64,000 nucleotides of DNA from Gerris lacustris (GCA_951217055.1 OX578280.1:33547128-33611127); one strand, 5' to 3'; counted from the stretch's first letter, positions 26,944 through 42,052 are shown. Notes: a model not told the origin generated them from the letters alone. Made by a program: numbers and translations.

Positions 26944-28147
26944 GGTTAAAAAGTCTCAAAAATGATAAAATTCGAGCTACTCTCAAAAAATTATAAGAAA
27001 TTAGTCAATAAGCATAAAAAACGAAAACCTAATTAAAATGACACTTTTACAAACATTCGCTTAATCTTATTAATACAGCTATAATTTGTCGATTTACTTT
27101 AAAGGTACAAAGGTTTTAGCTTAGCGTATGTTTGGGTTTAGTCGTGCCTTCGAGTGTTTCTCTTAAGTGTTTATATTATGTACTCTTTTGACAAATAAGA
27201 TTTGATTTATGACATCTTTGACATTTGTTATCAAATTGAATCAGGCAAAACAAATATTTTACTAATTTTGGCAAACCTGTAAGAATTGCCAATAGATTCA
27301 CTTAAAATTAGAAATAAATCAAATCTTTAAATCTCAACTTATTTTATATTAAACGAGTGTTATTTTAAATATCCATGGCTCACATATATTCTCAAACGAA
27401 GAACAAGTGACACCTTCGTATGGCTCGCCTTCATCCAGGCGACATAATAGATTTTTTTCTTATTAATAATTTCTTGTAATCAAAGAAGCTTAACTTATTT
27501 AGAATTCTATAAAAAGGTTTCCTTGTTTGCTTTTTTTTACAAAGGTTCAAGGCATTAATATCTAAATATCATTAAATATTAAAATTATTCGACTATAATT
27601 CATATTATTATATTACAAGAGTTTCTAACGAACCGACAAAACAGAAATCACAAATCAAAACTATTTTTCTCGGCAAAAAGAGCCGTGTTTTGAAAAATAT
27701 GAAACTGTTTTAAAGCATTTTTGCCGAAGAAACTGTTTGCTTTATGAAAACAAAATACGATACCAACTCTAGTGAAGAAAAAACAAATCAAGGATTGTTG
27801 GCGTTTTAAAGATCTGAATCCGTTCAGTATGAACACCTGTTGTGTTGACATAACTCCGTCACAGTTATTATATCTATACATAGTTTACTTTTACAATTCC
27901 TATACCTATTATCTACTATAAATGCCTTAGAGTTTATGCAAGGATTCTTTACCTAAATAGTGGTCCCGAAATTTGGTCCCGAAATTTTTCCTGGCGATTC
28001 TAGGTCTCAGTGAATTAATTTAGACTTCAAAATCGGTATTTGATACCCTATTTATAGAAAAAATTGCTTTCCTTTAGAAAAAAGTCTTTATATTCTATAT
28101 TTGATATTCTATTTTGGAAGGAACTACTATTTCCTTGGAAGGAACTA

Positions 28148-28606
28148 CTACACGAAGAGGAAATTCTCAAGGAAAAAGCCTCCGGGATTTCCGTGGGGAT
28201 TTTCTCTAACCAAACCAAGACCCACACACGGGAGGGTTTTCAAGGAAAAAGCCTCCGGGATTTCCTCAAACCAAACCAATACCAACACACGGGAGGGTTT
28301 TCAAGGAAAAAGCCTCCGGGATTTCCTCTAACCAAACCAACACCCAGACACGGGAGGATTTTCTTAAGAATTTCCTAAGGAAAAAGCCTCCTGGATTTTC
28401 TCTACCGAACCCTCGCCTTTCCCAACACAAACTTCAGAAATCCTGTGTCGTCAACTCAAGACACGCCACATCTGACTTCGTAGTTCTGGCCTTAAGGCGA
28501 AAAATAATTGTTTTTGTTCGGCCTCAAAGCCGCCTCCACACACGTACAGGAATTCCTCCTGGTTTGGACTGTTCAGTCCAAACCTCTAGAATTTCCTCTT
28601 CGTGTA
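28148..28606. mobile_element. terminal-inverted-repeat element containing a GC-rich minisatellite
   Basis: TACACGAAGAGGAAATTCT near 28149 is matched by its inverse at about 28588-28606. Inside, the phrase AAGGAAAAAGCCTCC recurs about every 61-73 bp (starting near 28169, 28242, 28303 and 28377). The right side has a perfect 10-bp-arm hairpin at 28561-28584. Long frames through the array are a by-product of the repeats. Confidence 0.55.
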
Positions 28607-31600
28607 TGATCATCAGTTCTTAAAGCAGCCAATAATTCTTCTGCACCAGAAATAACCTAAAAAAACAGACCCAGGTGAAGAAAATGGCCCTTGTTGGAAA
28701 AGACCAAGAGTTGGTTGGATATAAAATCTCGTCAACTTTGTAGGATTGAGGATTGTATCTCTATACAAGCAAGGATTATGACAATAATAGAGAATTATTT
28801 TGGTCATCCTCTTCACTTAGTGGTAGAAGAGGATCCGACTAAGTAAAGTAAAGTGCGTAAAAAAAGGCCCCAGCTCATTATTAAGAACAATTACGAGTAT
28901 GTCTCTTTTGTTGGAACACTATACAGAAATACAGTTCTGTTTGACAAATAGGATACTGTTTTACTGTTTTTTAAACTTGTCAAATAAGTTGAAACCTGGT
29001 TTTGTATATATGTAGTTATAATTTAGCCATGCATTTATGCTAAACAATATTTAGTAAATGTACTATATTGTCAAACGATATTGTTTGACTGGTATAACTA
29101 GACAGTTCATATAAAGATATAGCTTTTAAAATGAAGTGAAGTACCTGTTATGAGTTAGAAACATTTAAAGTAGTCAGTGAGTCGTGACGAGTTTCCCACC
29201 AACATAGTAACACTTAAACACTTACAACAGCTTCATTCAACAGAAATACATTTTCAGAGTGTATTGACCTTTTCCATTCATAAGCAAGCTTGGTCCATTC
29301 AACTAATGGTATAGGATTCGTGAAATTCAACCAAACTTTTAATCACAACCTACCAATTTTCTTTTTTTGTTGTACTCCCAGGATTCTTCAATAAAAGTGT
29401 GATCTCTTATAGAGGAGAAAAAAATCATTCATAATGGCCGTAATTATATCGGAAAAAAAGAATAATAATTATAAAAATTTATTATACAGAATTAATGAAC
29501 TTGATACTTTTAGTTTCATTGAATATTGAAAGTTTTTTCTCACTGTAAAAGACAAAATCATTGTTCAATATTATTTTTATATACAGTCAAGAATATCTTT
29601 TATAATGCAGATTTGGGAAGTTATTTGCAGGGATCTTTTTTCGTGAATTAAATCGTTTTTTTTTTTAAATGGTTTTTCCCAGTGTTGAATATTGTTTGTG
29701 TTCACCAGCTTATAGGCCTCTTTTGTACAAAATCTGAAGACAAAGTTTTTAATAATAATCATAATAATAATTAACATATTTTATTGAAAGAATAAAACAC
29801 AAAAATTATCACTGTAAAAAGACGATACGTTATTGGCTAATAGAGCTGTCTGACGGAGTAGACTCAATTGAGTAATGATAAATTTAGTTTTGTCTATTCT
29901 AGTTAATAAGTTAAATACGTAGCTAACTTTTTTGTACAGTATAACTAATTATATTTAAAAGTAACGAGGATAAAAAAAGATTGTTATTAAAAAAAACTTA
30001 GAGTATACATTATTAATAACCATATTCATATTACATTAGACCAAAATATTTTCTTTAATATATAAAAGCTGGAATACCTATATCGTATTAAACAATCATA
30101 AAGCAATTTATTGAAATAAAATATGCTAGATAGTAATTATCAATGATCGACTTGCCTCCTACTTTGCTAGAAATAATAAAAAATTAAATTATAATAAAAC
30201 CAAAAATAATTAACTAAAACTACAAAATAAAATGTTGGTAGTAATAAAATAATGATTAAGACTAACCTCCTCCTAAGAACGAGGATAGGGTTTTCGAACC
30301 AAAGAATTATTAGGACAAGTTTTTAGCACAAAAATTACCTACGTCTGAAATTATGCCCTAAATGGACCTCTAGTATTGTCTACTTCAAAGGTTCCATTAT
30401 TGTCTTCACGTATTGATTAGTTTCTAAGGTATTTTTTCCCATTATTTATTTGTGATACGTGTCTTAATCGTTTGATTTGTTACTGTTCGCTATAAAATAT
30501 CTTTTACAATTGTTATCAGTCTAGTCTTTGTTCCAACTTAGTGACAACTAAAGTTGTAAAAAAAGGGTTTAAAATGAAAGGAAGTAATAATTTTTTTGGG
30601 GTCTTAACCATTGATTGAAAATAAAGGCAGCAGTCCATGTCGAATTTCGTTTATAATAGTATTTTGGTCTCTGGTATATTTTTATGAGGAAGCATTCCAC
30701 GAAGTGATGCTTATTGTTTATACTTTACCCTTGAGCTGGTGTTTAGGAACCTATCTTGGACCAAACATTAAACCCTAGGCCGTCTTCTGAACCTTCTAAC
30801 CCTTATAGTTATCTCCTTTTTTTTGTGTAAGTCAGTCTAGTCGGAAACCTGAAATGAGAATCCGTCGAGAAAAAAAAATCCAAGAAAGGAGAAATAAAAA
30901 CGAGGAATAGGATAGGTCTAAGTGGCGATCCCTGGCCAACTCCTTGTCTACCTGAATTCCTTCACCGTTGATCTCCTACGCCCACAATCTCTACAACTCT
31001 TTCATCTTTCCTATAACATCACTCATTAATTTCTAACCCTATGGAATAAACCGACTAATTTTTTTATGCACATAAAAAAATATAATCCTTAACAGCGATT
31101 TAAATAAAATCTTCGATTCTTTTAGACTTAATATGATAAACGAATTAATAAAATATGAATCTAATCTCTATTCTATAACCCATTAATTTTAATTTATTTA
31201 TAAAAAGTTTAAAAATAAATGTTACTTTAAAGATTTATGAACTTTTTTACTATCCCATGGGTAATACTTCCAATTCATAAATTGATGGAAATTCAAGAAA
31301 ATGTTACCTGTTTACCTTTTATAAACATTCTATAGGTTTGATTCTATTAAGAAGGAAGACTGGAAGACCTTATTATGTATATAATTGAGGAATAAAATAA
31401 TTATTTTCTTCAGTATTTAGTCTTTGCTCCCTCAAAAAATCATAAAGCGCATTCCTCATTACTTCAGCAATGTTCATAAATGCCATTAAGTAATGTTTTC
31501 AGTTCTCAAGGCTACCGAAGGCATTTCAAGCCCCATAGATTTCCTTTGACCTGTACTTAAAGCAATATAATATTGGTTAAAATCATTATCTAGTAAATAG

Positions 31601-32446
31601 CTACATACAGTAATATGAGCGAATAATAACATTAGCAAAGAACTCTTCAAAGCGTTACAAGTACAAAATTTAGTAATCAATCACCATTACGTAAAATTTC
31701 ACTCAAAGGAAGAAATCAAAATAGTATAAGGAGAGATGTGGGAATATTGTTGCAGGAATTGAATAGTATAGAGTGACCAAATGAATGCGTAATATTTAGA
31801 ATTACTTGTTAGCCAAGATAGCAGTACACACTTAGAATAGATATACAAAAGCACTTAGTTAGGAATGCGACACTGTACTTCGTGTTGCTTAATACTAATA
31901 CTTTGGGCCACTTCTATCACCTCGTTGTTTGTAACTGTGTCAGTTTCATAAAGCGCTGATCAAACGAGCTTTGATTAACCCTACCATACCAAGTATACGT
32001 GGATCAAACTTTGAATGAACTTATTGAGAACATAACAATAAAAAGCTGACCCAGGAACTAACTCACAAAAGAAATCATTTAGAAAGTGCCAAAACAATTA
32101 CAAAAATCAAAACAATTTTTGATTTCCTATATTTCTACGGTACAATTATTACAAGTACACTCTGTAAATAAAGTTTTTCCTCATGCATCATCAGGAAAAT
32201 ATTCTTTTTTTAATCATATCAATTTTTATCAACAATTTTATGTTCTAATAAAACTCGAAGAGTATGTAGGTTTCTTGTCCCTATAGACAGTAGGACATGC
32301 TGCTATAACATCAATAAACTGAAAATTAAGACCAATTCGCGTGGTCTGTATTGTATTAAAATAATAGATATTGTACTTTGGCTATTTAACTTTTTTAATT
32401 ATAAATTCGCAAATATACATAGGTTCTAGCTATAATAGAAACCTAG

Positions 32447-32452
<6 letters not shown>

Positions 32453-32515
<63 letters not shown>

Positions 32516-32535
32516 CTATATATATATATATATAG
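32453..32535. repeat. AT microsatellite
   Basis: (AT)n interrupted once by AGCT near 32513. Confidence 0.95.
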
Positions 32536-35500
32536 CTTTGCGTCATATATGCAGGGATCTGATGGCTCTATGCAGATTGCAGATGTATCCGCCTGCCTTT
32601 AGTTTACTTAACTTTATTATTTACATCTTTAATAGTCACTGATCTTTCAACTTATCTAAAGTAATGGAATCATTGTGATATAAAACCTATAAGTTTCTAT
32701 TTAAAGAGTATTGTGATCTCCAAATTTAACATTTCTTCCGCCAAACTGCGTTTTAGACATCTGAAACCTGAAAACATTTTTCGAACGCCAGTTTTGAAAT
32801 TAATAGTCTACATTTGATGAAATTTATATGGTTTCTCAAGGTTAACCCACAGATGGTCCCATTATAGTGACCCTTCTTCGAACATCGCTTTCTTTACCAC
32901 TATCGCGCTTACGCACAATACATATTTTAAGTAAAACTCATTTTTAGGGTCCGCAGTTAAAAACGAAGAACCATATACATTCCTGCGCTTGTCTTTATTC
33001 CTGCCTTAACACACCTGATCTCCGAAAGTATTTGAAAGTTTGCAGTTATGATTTGGGTAATAACCCAAAAATAGAAAAGTTATAATTTCATTGCGTTTAG
33101 ACAATAAAAATGCATAAAATGGCGTTTGTTTCACGTAATTATAATAAATGATTCAAAAGTTACAGCTGAAACAAACTTTTAAATGGTCGCCATCTTGATA
33201 CGGCTAGTCCGATTATGTTAGTTAACGAACTCGTCCTATTTGTTACGTTGCTTAAGGAACATTTGTGTGTGCTGGAAGCACGTACTTGGCCAATTTATTT
33301 TAAATATATTTCATTATAATCATATTCTTTCAGTGATAGTGCGTGAGTAAGCTTTGTGACACACTGATTGGCAGACGATTTTTATTCTTCTTTATTTTTA
33401 TTTACGCAAATGAAATCATTTAGAAACAAGCGTTACAAAATAATTGATAAAGCGAATGAGGTTTTGACTACTTTTTTTGTTGTTGAACCAATTAAAACTT
33501 TGACTTGCTGCAATACAGTTAAATCATTAATTTTTTATCAGTTTTAGTTAATTTTACTGTGAAGTATTAACCTTGATTTGATTACAAGCAGAGCGTTTTA
33601 ATGAACTAAGTTGAATTGGGGTTTTGGAAATTTTCTTCCTTGTTTACTTGTTACCACATAATTTATTAAGACGAAAATATTATACGATTTTTAATAGCAA
33701 TTAAAATTAGCGGCTAATATTAACTTGTGTTTTCACATATATTTTATAATTAACATTATATTAAACTGTTTAGGGTAGTTTAATGAACTTTAAAACTAAT
33801 ATTCTGAAGATTTGGTTAGAAATAACTTAAATTCAAATGTTAATTTCCAAAGTAAACTCCAGATAAAGTAAAAATAATGAGAGAGAATATAAAAGGAGGA
33901 TAATTTAATTTAATTTATTAATTTCCATCATACAATTTATCATAATATAAAATCATTTATATGTTAGAAAATGATGCAACCCCAAAAAAGCAAAGCTTGA
34001 GGAAGGGAGTGTCTCTGGCGTATTTCATGTAAAACAAAATGTAACCTAAATTTATTTAAAGAAAACCAAAATTCCTGAACAAGAAGATGAAATTGGAAAG
34101 GAAAAAAGGAAAGAAGATGAAATTGGGCAGGTAACTCGGCAAGAATAAAGTAGGTTTTAATATTTCTTTTAGTGTTAAAAAACATATAGGTTGCGCGCAA
34201 GAAAGTTAATTTGTGCGAGTAAAAGGTTAACACTTTAGTGGGACCATCTGTGGGCTAATTTTTATATACCATACAAACTTAATAAAAATCGGAAAAGTTT
34301 AGTTTAAAAAAGATTGGCATTTTCATGGACGGGGGGGGGGGGCGGTCTGAAGGAGAGATTCCATACATTTTTCCTGATGTCTAAAACGCAGTTTAGAGAA
34401 ATACATTTATTTATTTATTTATAGAAATAAAATGCCGTTCTTTAGAATTATCACAATAATACCACTACCTATTTTGAGCTCAGAAGCAAACAAATGTTTA
34501 GTTCAATCAAAGTAAAAAGGTTTGTAATCCTATTAAATAGTTACTTATTTATTTAACCTCTAGATTATTATATTAAACTCATGCAAGACAAAAGACATTT
34601 TGAGTAATTTATAAAAGTATGTCTTTCTCCACAATATTTTTTTTAAGCTAAATAAAAGTTGAAGAAGTAAGAGAATGGGTGCCCTCTTATCTATAATTCT
34701 GTTTTCTGTCACCTATAATTCGGATGTAAGATCATAGGTCTCAAGAAAACCTCAACTGTCAATAAGGTTATGTCACACCAAGTTGTTTTTGTTTTTTTCG
34801 CTGAGCTATAGGGAAAGTAGAGAAGTTATTTAGTTATTTAAAGATAAGGTAACGAATGGGGTACAAAGAACGCCCGCGCATAAGAGAATCACTTTGCGGT
34901 TCAACCATTCTCATTGTATACTTACATAAAGCTGTTGTTGCGAGGGTTATTTCATTTCAAGCAGCTGCTCAGTCGCTTGGCAGATCTAATAAAACTTACA
35001 GTTTCCTTTCCTGTTTCTTATCAAATAAGTTACGGTCTTTGAGAGGTATTCTAAAATTTAATGTTTTTTAAGAGAAAATCTACTTCTTATAATTAATCTA
35101 TGTAGTATAAATCTAGTTGTAGCTATATAATAAAACCAAAATAAATATTAGCTTTGCTAGAGGAAGTTCTGAACTTTAAATCTAGAAGACATCACTGTAA
35201 AGAGCTCACTAGAGCAATTCATTTTAAAGTCACTTTTAGTTCTCATATTGTTATTATGTACTCAGTATAATTTGTCCACTTTTTGTAGTAGCAGCAGTAT
35301 TTTATTATTACCTTTTGCTTCCGAACTTAACGTAGGTAACGAAAGCTTATGTGATCGTTCTGAAGAACGAAAATATTTTGTCTCCAATTTCAAAAATTCT
35401 AAGACAGAAATCCGTTTTAGACATCAGGGAGCATTTTTTGGTTCCATGTCGGTCTGCCGCTCAATTTTTGCGAACCAACATATCTTAAAAACCACACGTC

Positions 35501-38213
35501 CAACTTTAATTAAATTTGTATGGTAGGTCATAATTAAGCCATTGTTGGTCCCATATAAGTTTCAACCTTCTGCGGCCATTTGTTTGTTTTCAACATGCGC
35601 ACAAACATACATTTATTTACACCTAAATCTTCAAAAGTACTCATCTAATTTTTATTAAATTTGGATGGTTTGTCGAAAGTAGACCGCAGATAGCACCAGA
35701 TAATTTCAACCGCCTGCGCTCTTAAAATGTTGCATTGGTGCTTGAATTCATGTAAAAAAATCAACAACAATTTTTACATATGTATTAAAAAAAGTCGGTC
35801 GAAGGCAATTTAGATAAACTTTCTCATATACAAGTTCATAATTTCTTAGCCCAGAGTTTTCCATTTATTAGTTTTCGTGGGTACACTTAATTATTATTGA
35901 ACTTTTCATCCAAATTTATCATAAAAATAATTTCTCCTCGGTGGGGAATCGAATCCGGCCTCTCTCCGTCCGCGTTTAAAGCTATTTTTTCAGGAACTAG
36001 ATTTCCCCGGGATAACGGCTTAAATTGTTAGATTCGTAATTAAATGGTCTACATTTTATAATTTTTAATCAAAATCGTCGGAACCGTTTTCGAGAATTAA
36101 TTTTTTTTTTCACGTTTGTAATGAGTTTTTAGCGTCCCCAAATTTAGAGCTAAAATTCATTTCTTAATTTCGCCTCGGGGTTTGATTTTTCTGAATATGT
36201 ATGCCAAATTTCTACAAAATCGGCCTAGAAGTTTAGGATCCAGACGACTGCACAGACAGACGACTGACAACAGGCATTTTTTAAAAACCTCTTTTTCGGA
36301 CTCAGGGGACCTCAAAACGTGTAAATTCATGAAAATCTCAAAATATAATTTTCGCGCCATCACAATACTTTCTGTTTATATGAGAAAGTAAAAACGGAGT
36401 AAACAATTAAATAAATTAAACAATAATGGATTTTAAAAGCATAAAATCAATAAAGTACTTGATAGAATGCGAGGAAGCTATGTGCCATACTAAATTAATT
36501 TTCGTGAAAATTTGTTATTCCTGACAAAATGTAATCTTATGTCAAAATTATTTTAAGAAGACATCTGATAAGCTAATTAGCACCAACAACTAAAGGCAAG
36601 TTGGCACTAACAACAAAAATAAATTATTTGCTTCATACCGAGAACTGGGACTCATGCAGTATACGCAACTCAACATTTTCAAATCCAAAAACCCTAATTT
36701 ATATTATTAATATGTATCATAAAAGCTGAAGAGGGTCAACATTTATTATATAATAGTTCAAAAAATTACTGCACTTCGCTTTTTTACTAAGTTGATTAAC
36801 AACCATCGGATCATAATTAGTACTTTATTATTACAATATTTCCTAATTGTCTTTCCTTTTCTTCAGATCACGCTTTTATATTTCGGCTAAAAACTACCAA
36901 ATATGCACATAATAATTCCTAACAATGATTTGTTTTGTTGCGTGATATGTGTGTAACAGTAATAAAAAGCATGGTTACTCTTCGATTGTGAAATTAACAA
37001 TGAAAAAAACACACAATGTGTGTGCTTCATGATTTCGGTTATTGTTGCAATAAGTACTTATTTATTAAATTTATTCTTCTTTTTTTCAAAATATCTGCGA
37101 AAAATTATTTTTACTTTATGCTGAAAGTTCAATTTATTATTGTTATATAGAAAAAAATCGTTCATTATTATATTTCATAAATATCGGTCAGTATAATTTC
37201 TTGGTGTTATTATTTTTTTTCTTTTTATAATCCCCTCTCTTAAGCTAACTGATTAAGAAAAGAACTCGCCAGGTTTGTATTTTTTTTTACGAGGGAATAC
37301 AACAAGAATCTAAAAGAAGAGGTCTCTCTTACACATGGATATCTCGTACAATGAACTCCACCTTCACCAAGAACAAAAGTACCTTGAAATAAAAAAAAAA
37401 ATCTTAGTTCCCATATATCCATAGAAAGGTTGATTAGCAATTGCAAAGCTTGTTACTTTCTACAGCTTCTCTTACTGCTTTGAAAAGCCTAAAGATACCC
37501 GCAGACACACAGACCCACTCTGCCTTGTTTTTACTTTTTTCTAATTAGCTTTATCGGGCTTTGAATCATTAAAAATATCCGACATTTCACCTTTTAAGCC
37601 GTCCGAAACTTGACCATTTATAATTGTATTATTTTTAGTTTCTTAGCATTCGAATAAGAGAAACTTTTGTTTTCCAATGGTCCGAGATAGGTTTTAAAGA
37701 TAATGACTTGCACTGATCTGCGAGCGATACATATGATAGATTGGATTGATTTATATACGAGCCGTTAAGCCCGTGGCAACAGGTTTAATTTTATACATAG
37801 AATAAAAATTAAAATTAAGTAAATTAATTTAGATGAGTTATTATATTTATTTAGGTACGTTACTATATCTATTTGAAGACCAACATCAAAACAAACTTTT
37901 ATTTTCATTGGTATAATGTGATTGCCTTAGCTTAACAATAACAAATCATTTCGAGGTGAATCGTCGCCGACGATACGCTACTTGATCATATAAATGATAC
38001 AATATGATATATCACTGATATTATAATTTATGAAGTTTCATGTCCAATAAAGTTATCTAATAAACAACATATTCGTCCGCTAAACTTCGTTCTATGAATA
38101 TGACGGATTCTTTTTTTATATTTAACATGTTATCTTTTTATGAAATTAATTGAGTTTTAATAGAATATTAAACCCTGGCTTTAAGTTATCAATATTAAAG
38201 GTATTATGACTAG

Positions 38214-38350
38214 AGAGGTTAAAAAAAGAAACAGCAATATTGCCACCATAATTTTTTTATAATTAAATAATTTAATTATAAGAAATTGAGTTATTTAATT
38301 ATAAAAACAATTGTGGTGACAGTATTGTTGTGTTTCTTTTTTTAACTATG
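38214..38350. mobile_element. small AT-rich foldback MITE
   Basis: Left GAGGTTAAAAAAAGAAACA and right TGTTTCTTTTTTTAACT sequences are inverse copies, with further matching sequence (CAATATTGCCACCA against TGGTGACAGTATTG) inside. Length is about 137 bp; no coding. Confidence 0.65.
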
Positions 38351-40189
38351 AGGTGTTTACCACAATTAATTATGAAGTAGTACCACAAAATCTCAGTCAA
38401 AACAACCAACTATTTTTTAAAGGTACTAAATATAAAGGATTACTCACTGGTTTTAACCATTTCTCTATCTCTATCAAGTTCTTTGAAGTCAGGATTGTTC
38501 CATCCCATGTCCAACTCTTTCGAGTTCTTTAAAGTAAGAAACTTTTCATCGCCATCTCCAAATCTAGTTGTTTGCATCAGTAAGGAACGTTCCATCTTCA
38601 TCTCCAACTCTATCTAGTTCTTTGAAGTAAGGAACGTTCCGTCGTCTTTTCTAACTCTATCTCTATCTATTTGCATTAAGAAGCGTACAACTAGTTATTT
38701 AAATTTCAGACGTTCCATCCCCATCTCCAACCCTATCTGGTTCTTTTAAGTAAGGAGCGTTCTATGCCCATCGCCCTTCCATTCACTAAAGTTAATGCAA
38801 TTTTCTTGTAGTGGAAGTGAGTGAAGTTCCTTTACTTTTTTACATTCATAAGTACTGTTTTTAAAGGTATGATTAGTCCTTTCATTGAAACTTTTAAATG
38901 GTATTATTAAGAAGCAAAAATGCAGCATTAGAAAATGTTTAGTAAAAGCTTTTAGTTTTCAGTAAAAACAAAGAACAACAGTAATTCCATATTTGTTTTC
39001 AAAAAATGTTTTGAATGACCTTGGATTGATTTTAGTTATTTTCGGATGAATCATATCCAATTATCGGTCCCACATTACTTGTTTCTACGAAGGGTCTCAG
39101 GTCTAGCCGTCTGGAAAGGGTTTTAAGTGCTCGAGACATAGACTCATCTTTTAACCTATCTCAATCTTGAGGATTCTTTAAGGTCTGGAGAGCCCTTTAA
39201 TAGATTCTTCTTTCTGTATAAGGGTACCTCATGCATCATTTTATCTGATAGACTAGACAAGCCTTCACTCTTTTGGGCAGGGAAAAAATAAGAACATATC
39301 TTGTCTTTAAAAAATTCCTTTTACCACCTATCTCCACCATAAAATCGAAAGTCGTTGACCCCTTTGAATATTAGATCTTGTTAAATATGTTTAGTTTAAC
39401 TTGAATTTAACAAAAAATTAATTGGCCAAGTATGACCTTTCAGCTCACATAAAGGTCCGCAAGCAAGTTTACAAATCGGACAAGTTCGTTAACCAGCAAA
39501 AATCCATAATCATATCCCAGCTGTATCAAGATGGCGACCATTTAAAAGTTGTTTTTAGCCATACGTTTTGACAAATTACGTGGAAAAACACCTTAATAAA
39601 GATAATTTCATTTTTTTTGGGGGGGGGGGGGAGAGAGAACATGTTTTTAATTCAAGATAAGTAATGTATGAATAATACCTAAAAATAACATTAAAATTGA
39701 ATAACATAATATAATTTATCATATAACATATAATTTTTTTTATCAAATAAAAAATTGTAAACAAACATATATTAGTGATTGATTAATAAAATTTGAGAAA
39801 ATATTTATAGTACATAGTCAAAACGTTGGCATTAAAAATCAGTTATTTTGTTTGATTATGTTAGTGGTGGAGATTATTATGACAAGTAGTTTTTTGGTTT
39901 TCATCAAAAATATTTTATTTTAATGTTGAATGTCTAAAAAAAATCTATAGGACATATTTGAATTGTATTTTTAAAGTAAAATATTAATTAAAGGTATTTT
40001 GAAGATGAGCAACTGCCTTTTATGATAAAAAACGTACCTTCTTTAGAATCGGCGAAAAAAAAAAAAACAAGCTCATGAAAAGAAAACAAATTTTAAATTA
40101 GAAGAAAACTGTTTTTTTTTTGCATCTATATACACCTCATATAATCACAAAATTCGATTTAACCCAGATATTGATTTGAACTAGGTATA

Positions 40190-40870
40190 GCTTGGACCGG
40201 GCTACACGAGTGGTCAGCGTATTTGCAACTCGCATGATATTTAGGCCTAATACAGTGAACCTTGTTAATCCGAACTAATTGGGACTTGGGGTAGTTGGGG
40301 TTATTAAATAGTTGGGATTATCAAATGACTGAAATGTGTGCGCTAAAAAGGATAAATATTATTATTTAAATAAAAAGTCCATTACAGTGAAATTACATTG
40401 TTATTACCTATCTGCAGAAATATTTATTTAACAGTTCAAAAACTAATAGAAATTTATAGGTTTGTTCCATCCACACCTCAAACTAGTTTTAAACTGTACG
40501 TAGCATGTGCATTAGCAAAAAACGTTCAAATGTGGTCCGATGCGCACGCGTCGGACAGTTCCAAACCAGTTTGAAGTGTGGTTGGAACAAACCTAATGAA
40601 AACAATCGCTAATTTTCTTCTAGTTTTCAATGAAGTACGCTTTTTGCATGCTTCTTTGTACCTTGGTCCTTGGTGGCGCGGCGTTCCGATTAGTGAACGT
40701 TCGGATTAACGAGGTTCTGCTGTACCAATATAAGTGGTGAGTTCCAATCCCAGAGAGGACACCTCTCTGATGATCACATGTTTCATTCTGATCATCACAT
40801 CGGCCTATCGAAATGTGGCCGTTCCTCCGTCCTGTAACGTCAGGACTTAGCATAGGGACGTAAAAGAAAC
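40190..40870 (+). mobile_element. tRNA-derived SINE, interrupted
   Basis: An A-box-like segment GAGTGGTCAGCG (about 40209) and a B-box-like segment GAGTTCCAATCCC (about 40739) lie on the same strand but are separated by the 470-bp insertion at 40253-40722. Removing the insertion brings the boxes to about 55 bp apart, close to tRNA spacing. An A-rich tail (AAAAGAAACAAAATAAAAG) follows at about 40861-40880. Confidence 0.55.
40253..40722. mobile_element. pogo/Tigger-like MITE with TA duplication
   Basis: Termini CAGTGAACCTTGTTAATCCG and the inverse of CAGCAGAACCTCGTTAATCC resemble pogo/Tigger ends. It is flanked by TA at 40251-40252 and 40723-40724. It sits inside a SINE and itself holds a foldback (40458-40595, arms AGGTTTGTTCCA and inverse). 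Confidence 0.7.
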
Positions 40871-41514
40871 AAAATAAAAGAACTAAATTGCTGGCGTTGG
40901 AGTAGTTATTTTAAAAACAAGTGCACTTACCATTCGTTAACACCGATCTCAATTTAATAACTAATTGTTATTAAAATGGCAGGAGTATATTTAATTGTTT
41001 CCAACATTAAAGTATTGGAAATTAACCCTATCGGTTGTGGCATTAAAACTGTTTCTATGTTCAATATATACAATATGTATAATACATATTTCATCATGTG
41101 ATTCGCTTTCAGAGAATATGAACACATCCATCCTATTAACTTTCATTCAATTTTATTCACGCTGATTCTCCTACACATCAGAAATGATTGTTAAAGAGAT
41201 ATTTTTTTATTATTCTTCCTAACAATTTACATACAAAGTGTAGGAGTCTGGCTTTTTATAAAAGGAAAAAAAGCTTACACGCTAACAAGGCTTAGCTAAC
41301 AACTGCTTAACACACATGCATTGTTAATTTCTATAACTAATTTTTTTTTGTCACTAAAAAAACCTACATCTATTGAAATTGAACTATCGATTTATTGTTG
41401 CATTAAATCCTTCTACTATTAAAGTAAAACTTATCGTTTTCAAAAAAATTGGTACTTGTACATTAAACTTCTTGATGCACTATTTTTAAATGATTTTAAA
41501 ATGAGGATTTAAAA

Positions 41515-41615
41515 AAATATATATTGCATCCACGATTGATACGAAATATTAATTATACCTCTGTTTAGATGCGTAGAAAGTGATTCTTTACGTACTTGTA
41601 TTCATTGCGCATGCA
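41515..41615 (-). repeat. dispersed repeat shared with 1630-1735
   Basis: The block containing TCACTTTCTACGCATCTAAA and TGCGCATGC/GCAATGAATAC occurs here on the minus strand and at about 1630-1735 on the plus strand, 40 kb away. Confidence 0.65.
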
Positions 41616-42052
41616 ACCTTTTTAACCTTTTTCCTTCATCGACCCATTTTACAAAAATAATTTTCTTCATCGACCCCCTTGCATTTTTCCATTAATATAC
41701 AGCATATAGCATTAGCAGAATACTAATAATTACACTTAAAAATCTTAAAGATAAATATTTGAGCTAAGAACTTGGACAAAAAATAGAAAAAGTTGTTTAT
41801 ATAAAATTTCATATAACAGATATAAAATTGATTTTAGATATATCGATATTGTAAATGGAAAATAGTTCAATTTTCATGTGGTGATTTTGTGATGAATTGA
41901 TAATTTTTTTTTATATTTGGCTTGAAAAACCTAACATCGAAGCTAGTCACTATTAGCTATAGTCACTATAGCTAACACAACATATTTTCTTTTAATTGTT
42001 TTTAAGTGTTCAGTGTAAATTTTCAAAACAAATATTTCACCTTTAGTGTACA

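Noticed and set aside
28064..28378. Overlapping open frames with repeated Lys/Gly/Phe peptides
   Set aside because: They come from the GC-rich minisatellite; two frames are open at once and there is no domain or splice context.
35935..35980. B-box-like segment on the minus strand (GGATTCGATTCCCC)
   Set aside because: No A box at a suitable distance and no tRNA-like fold; left unassigned.
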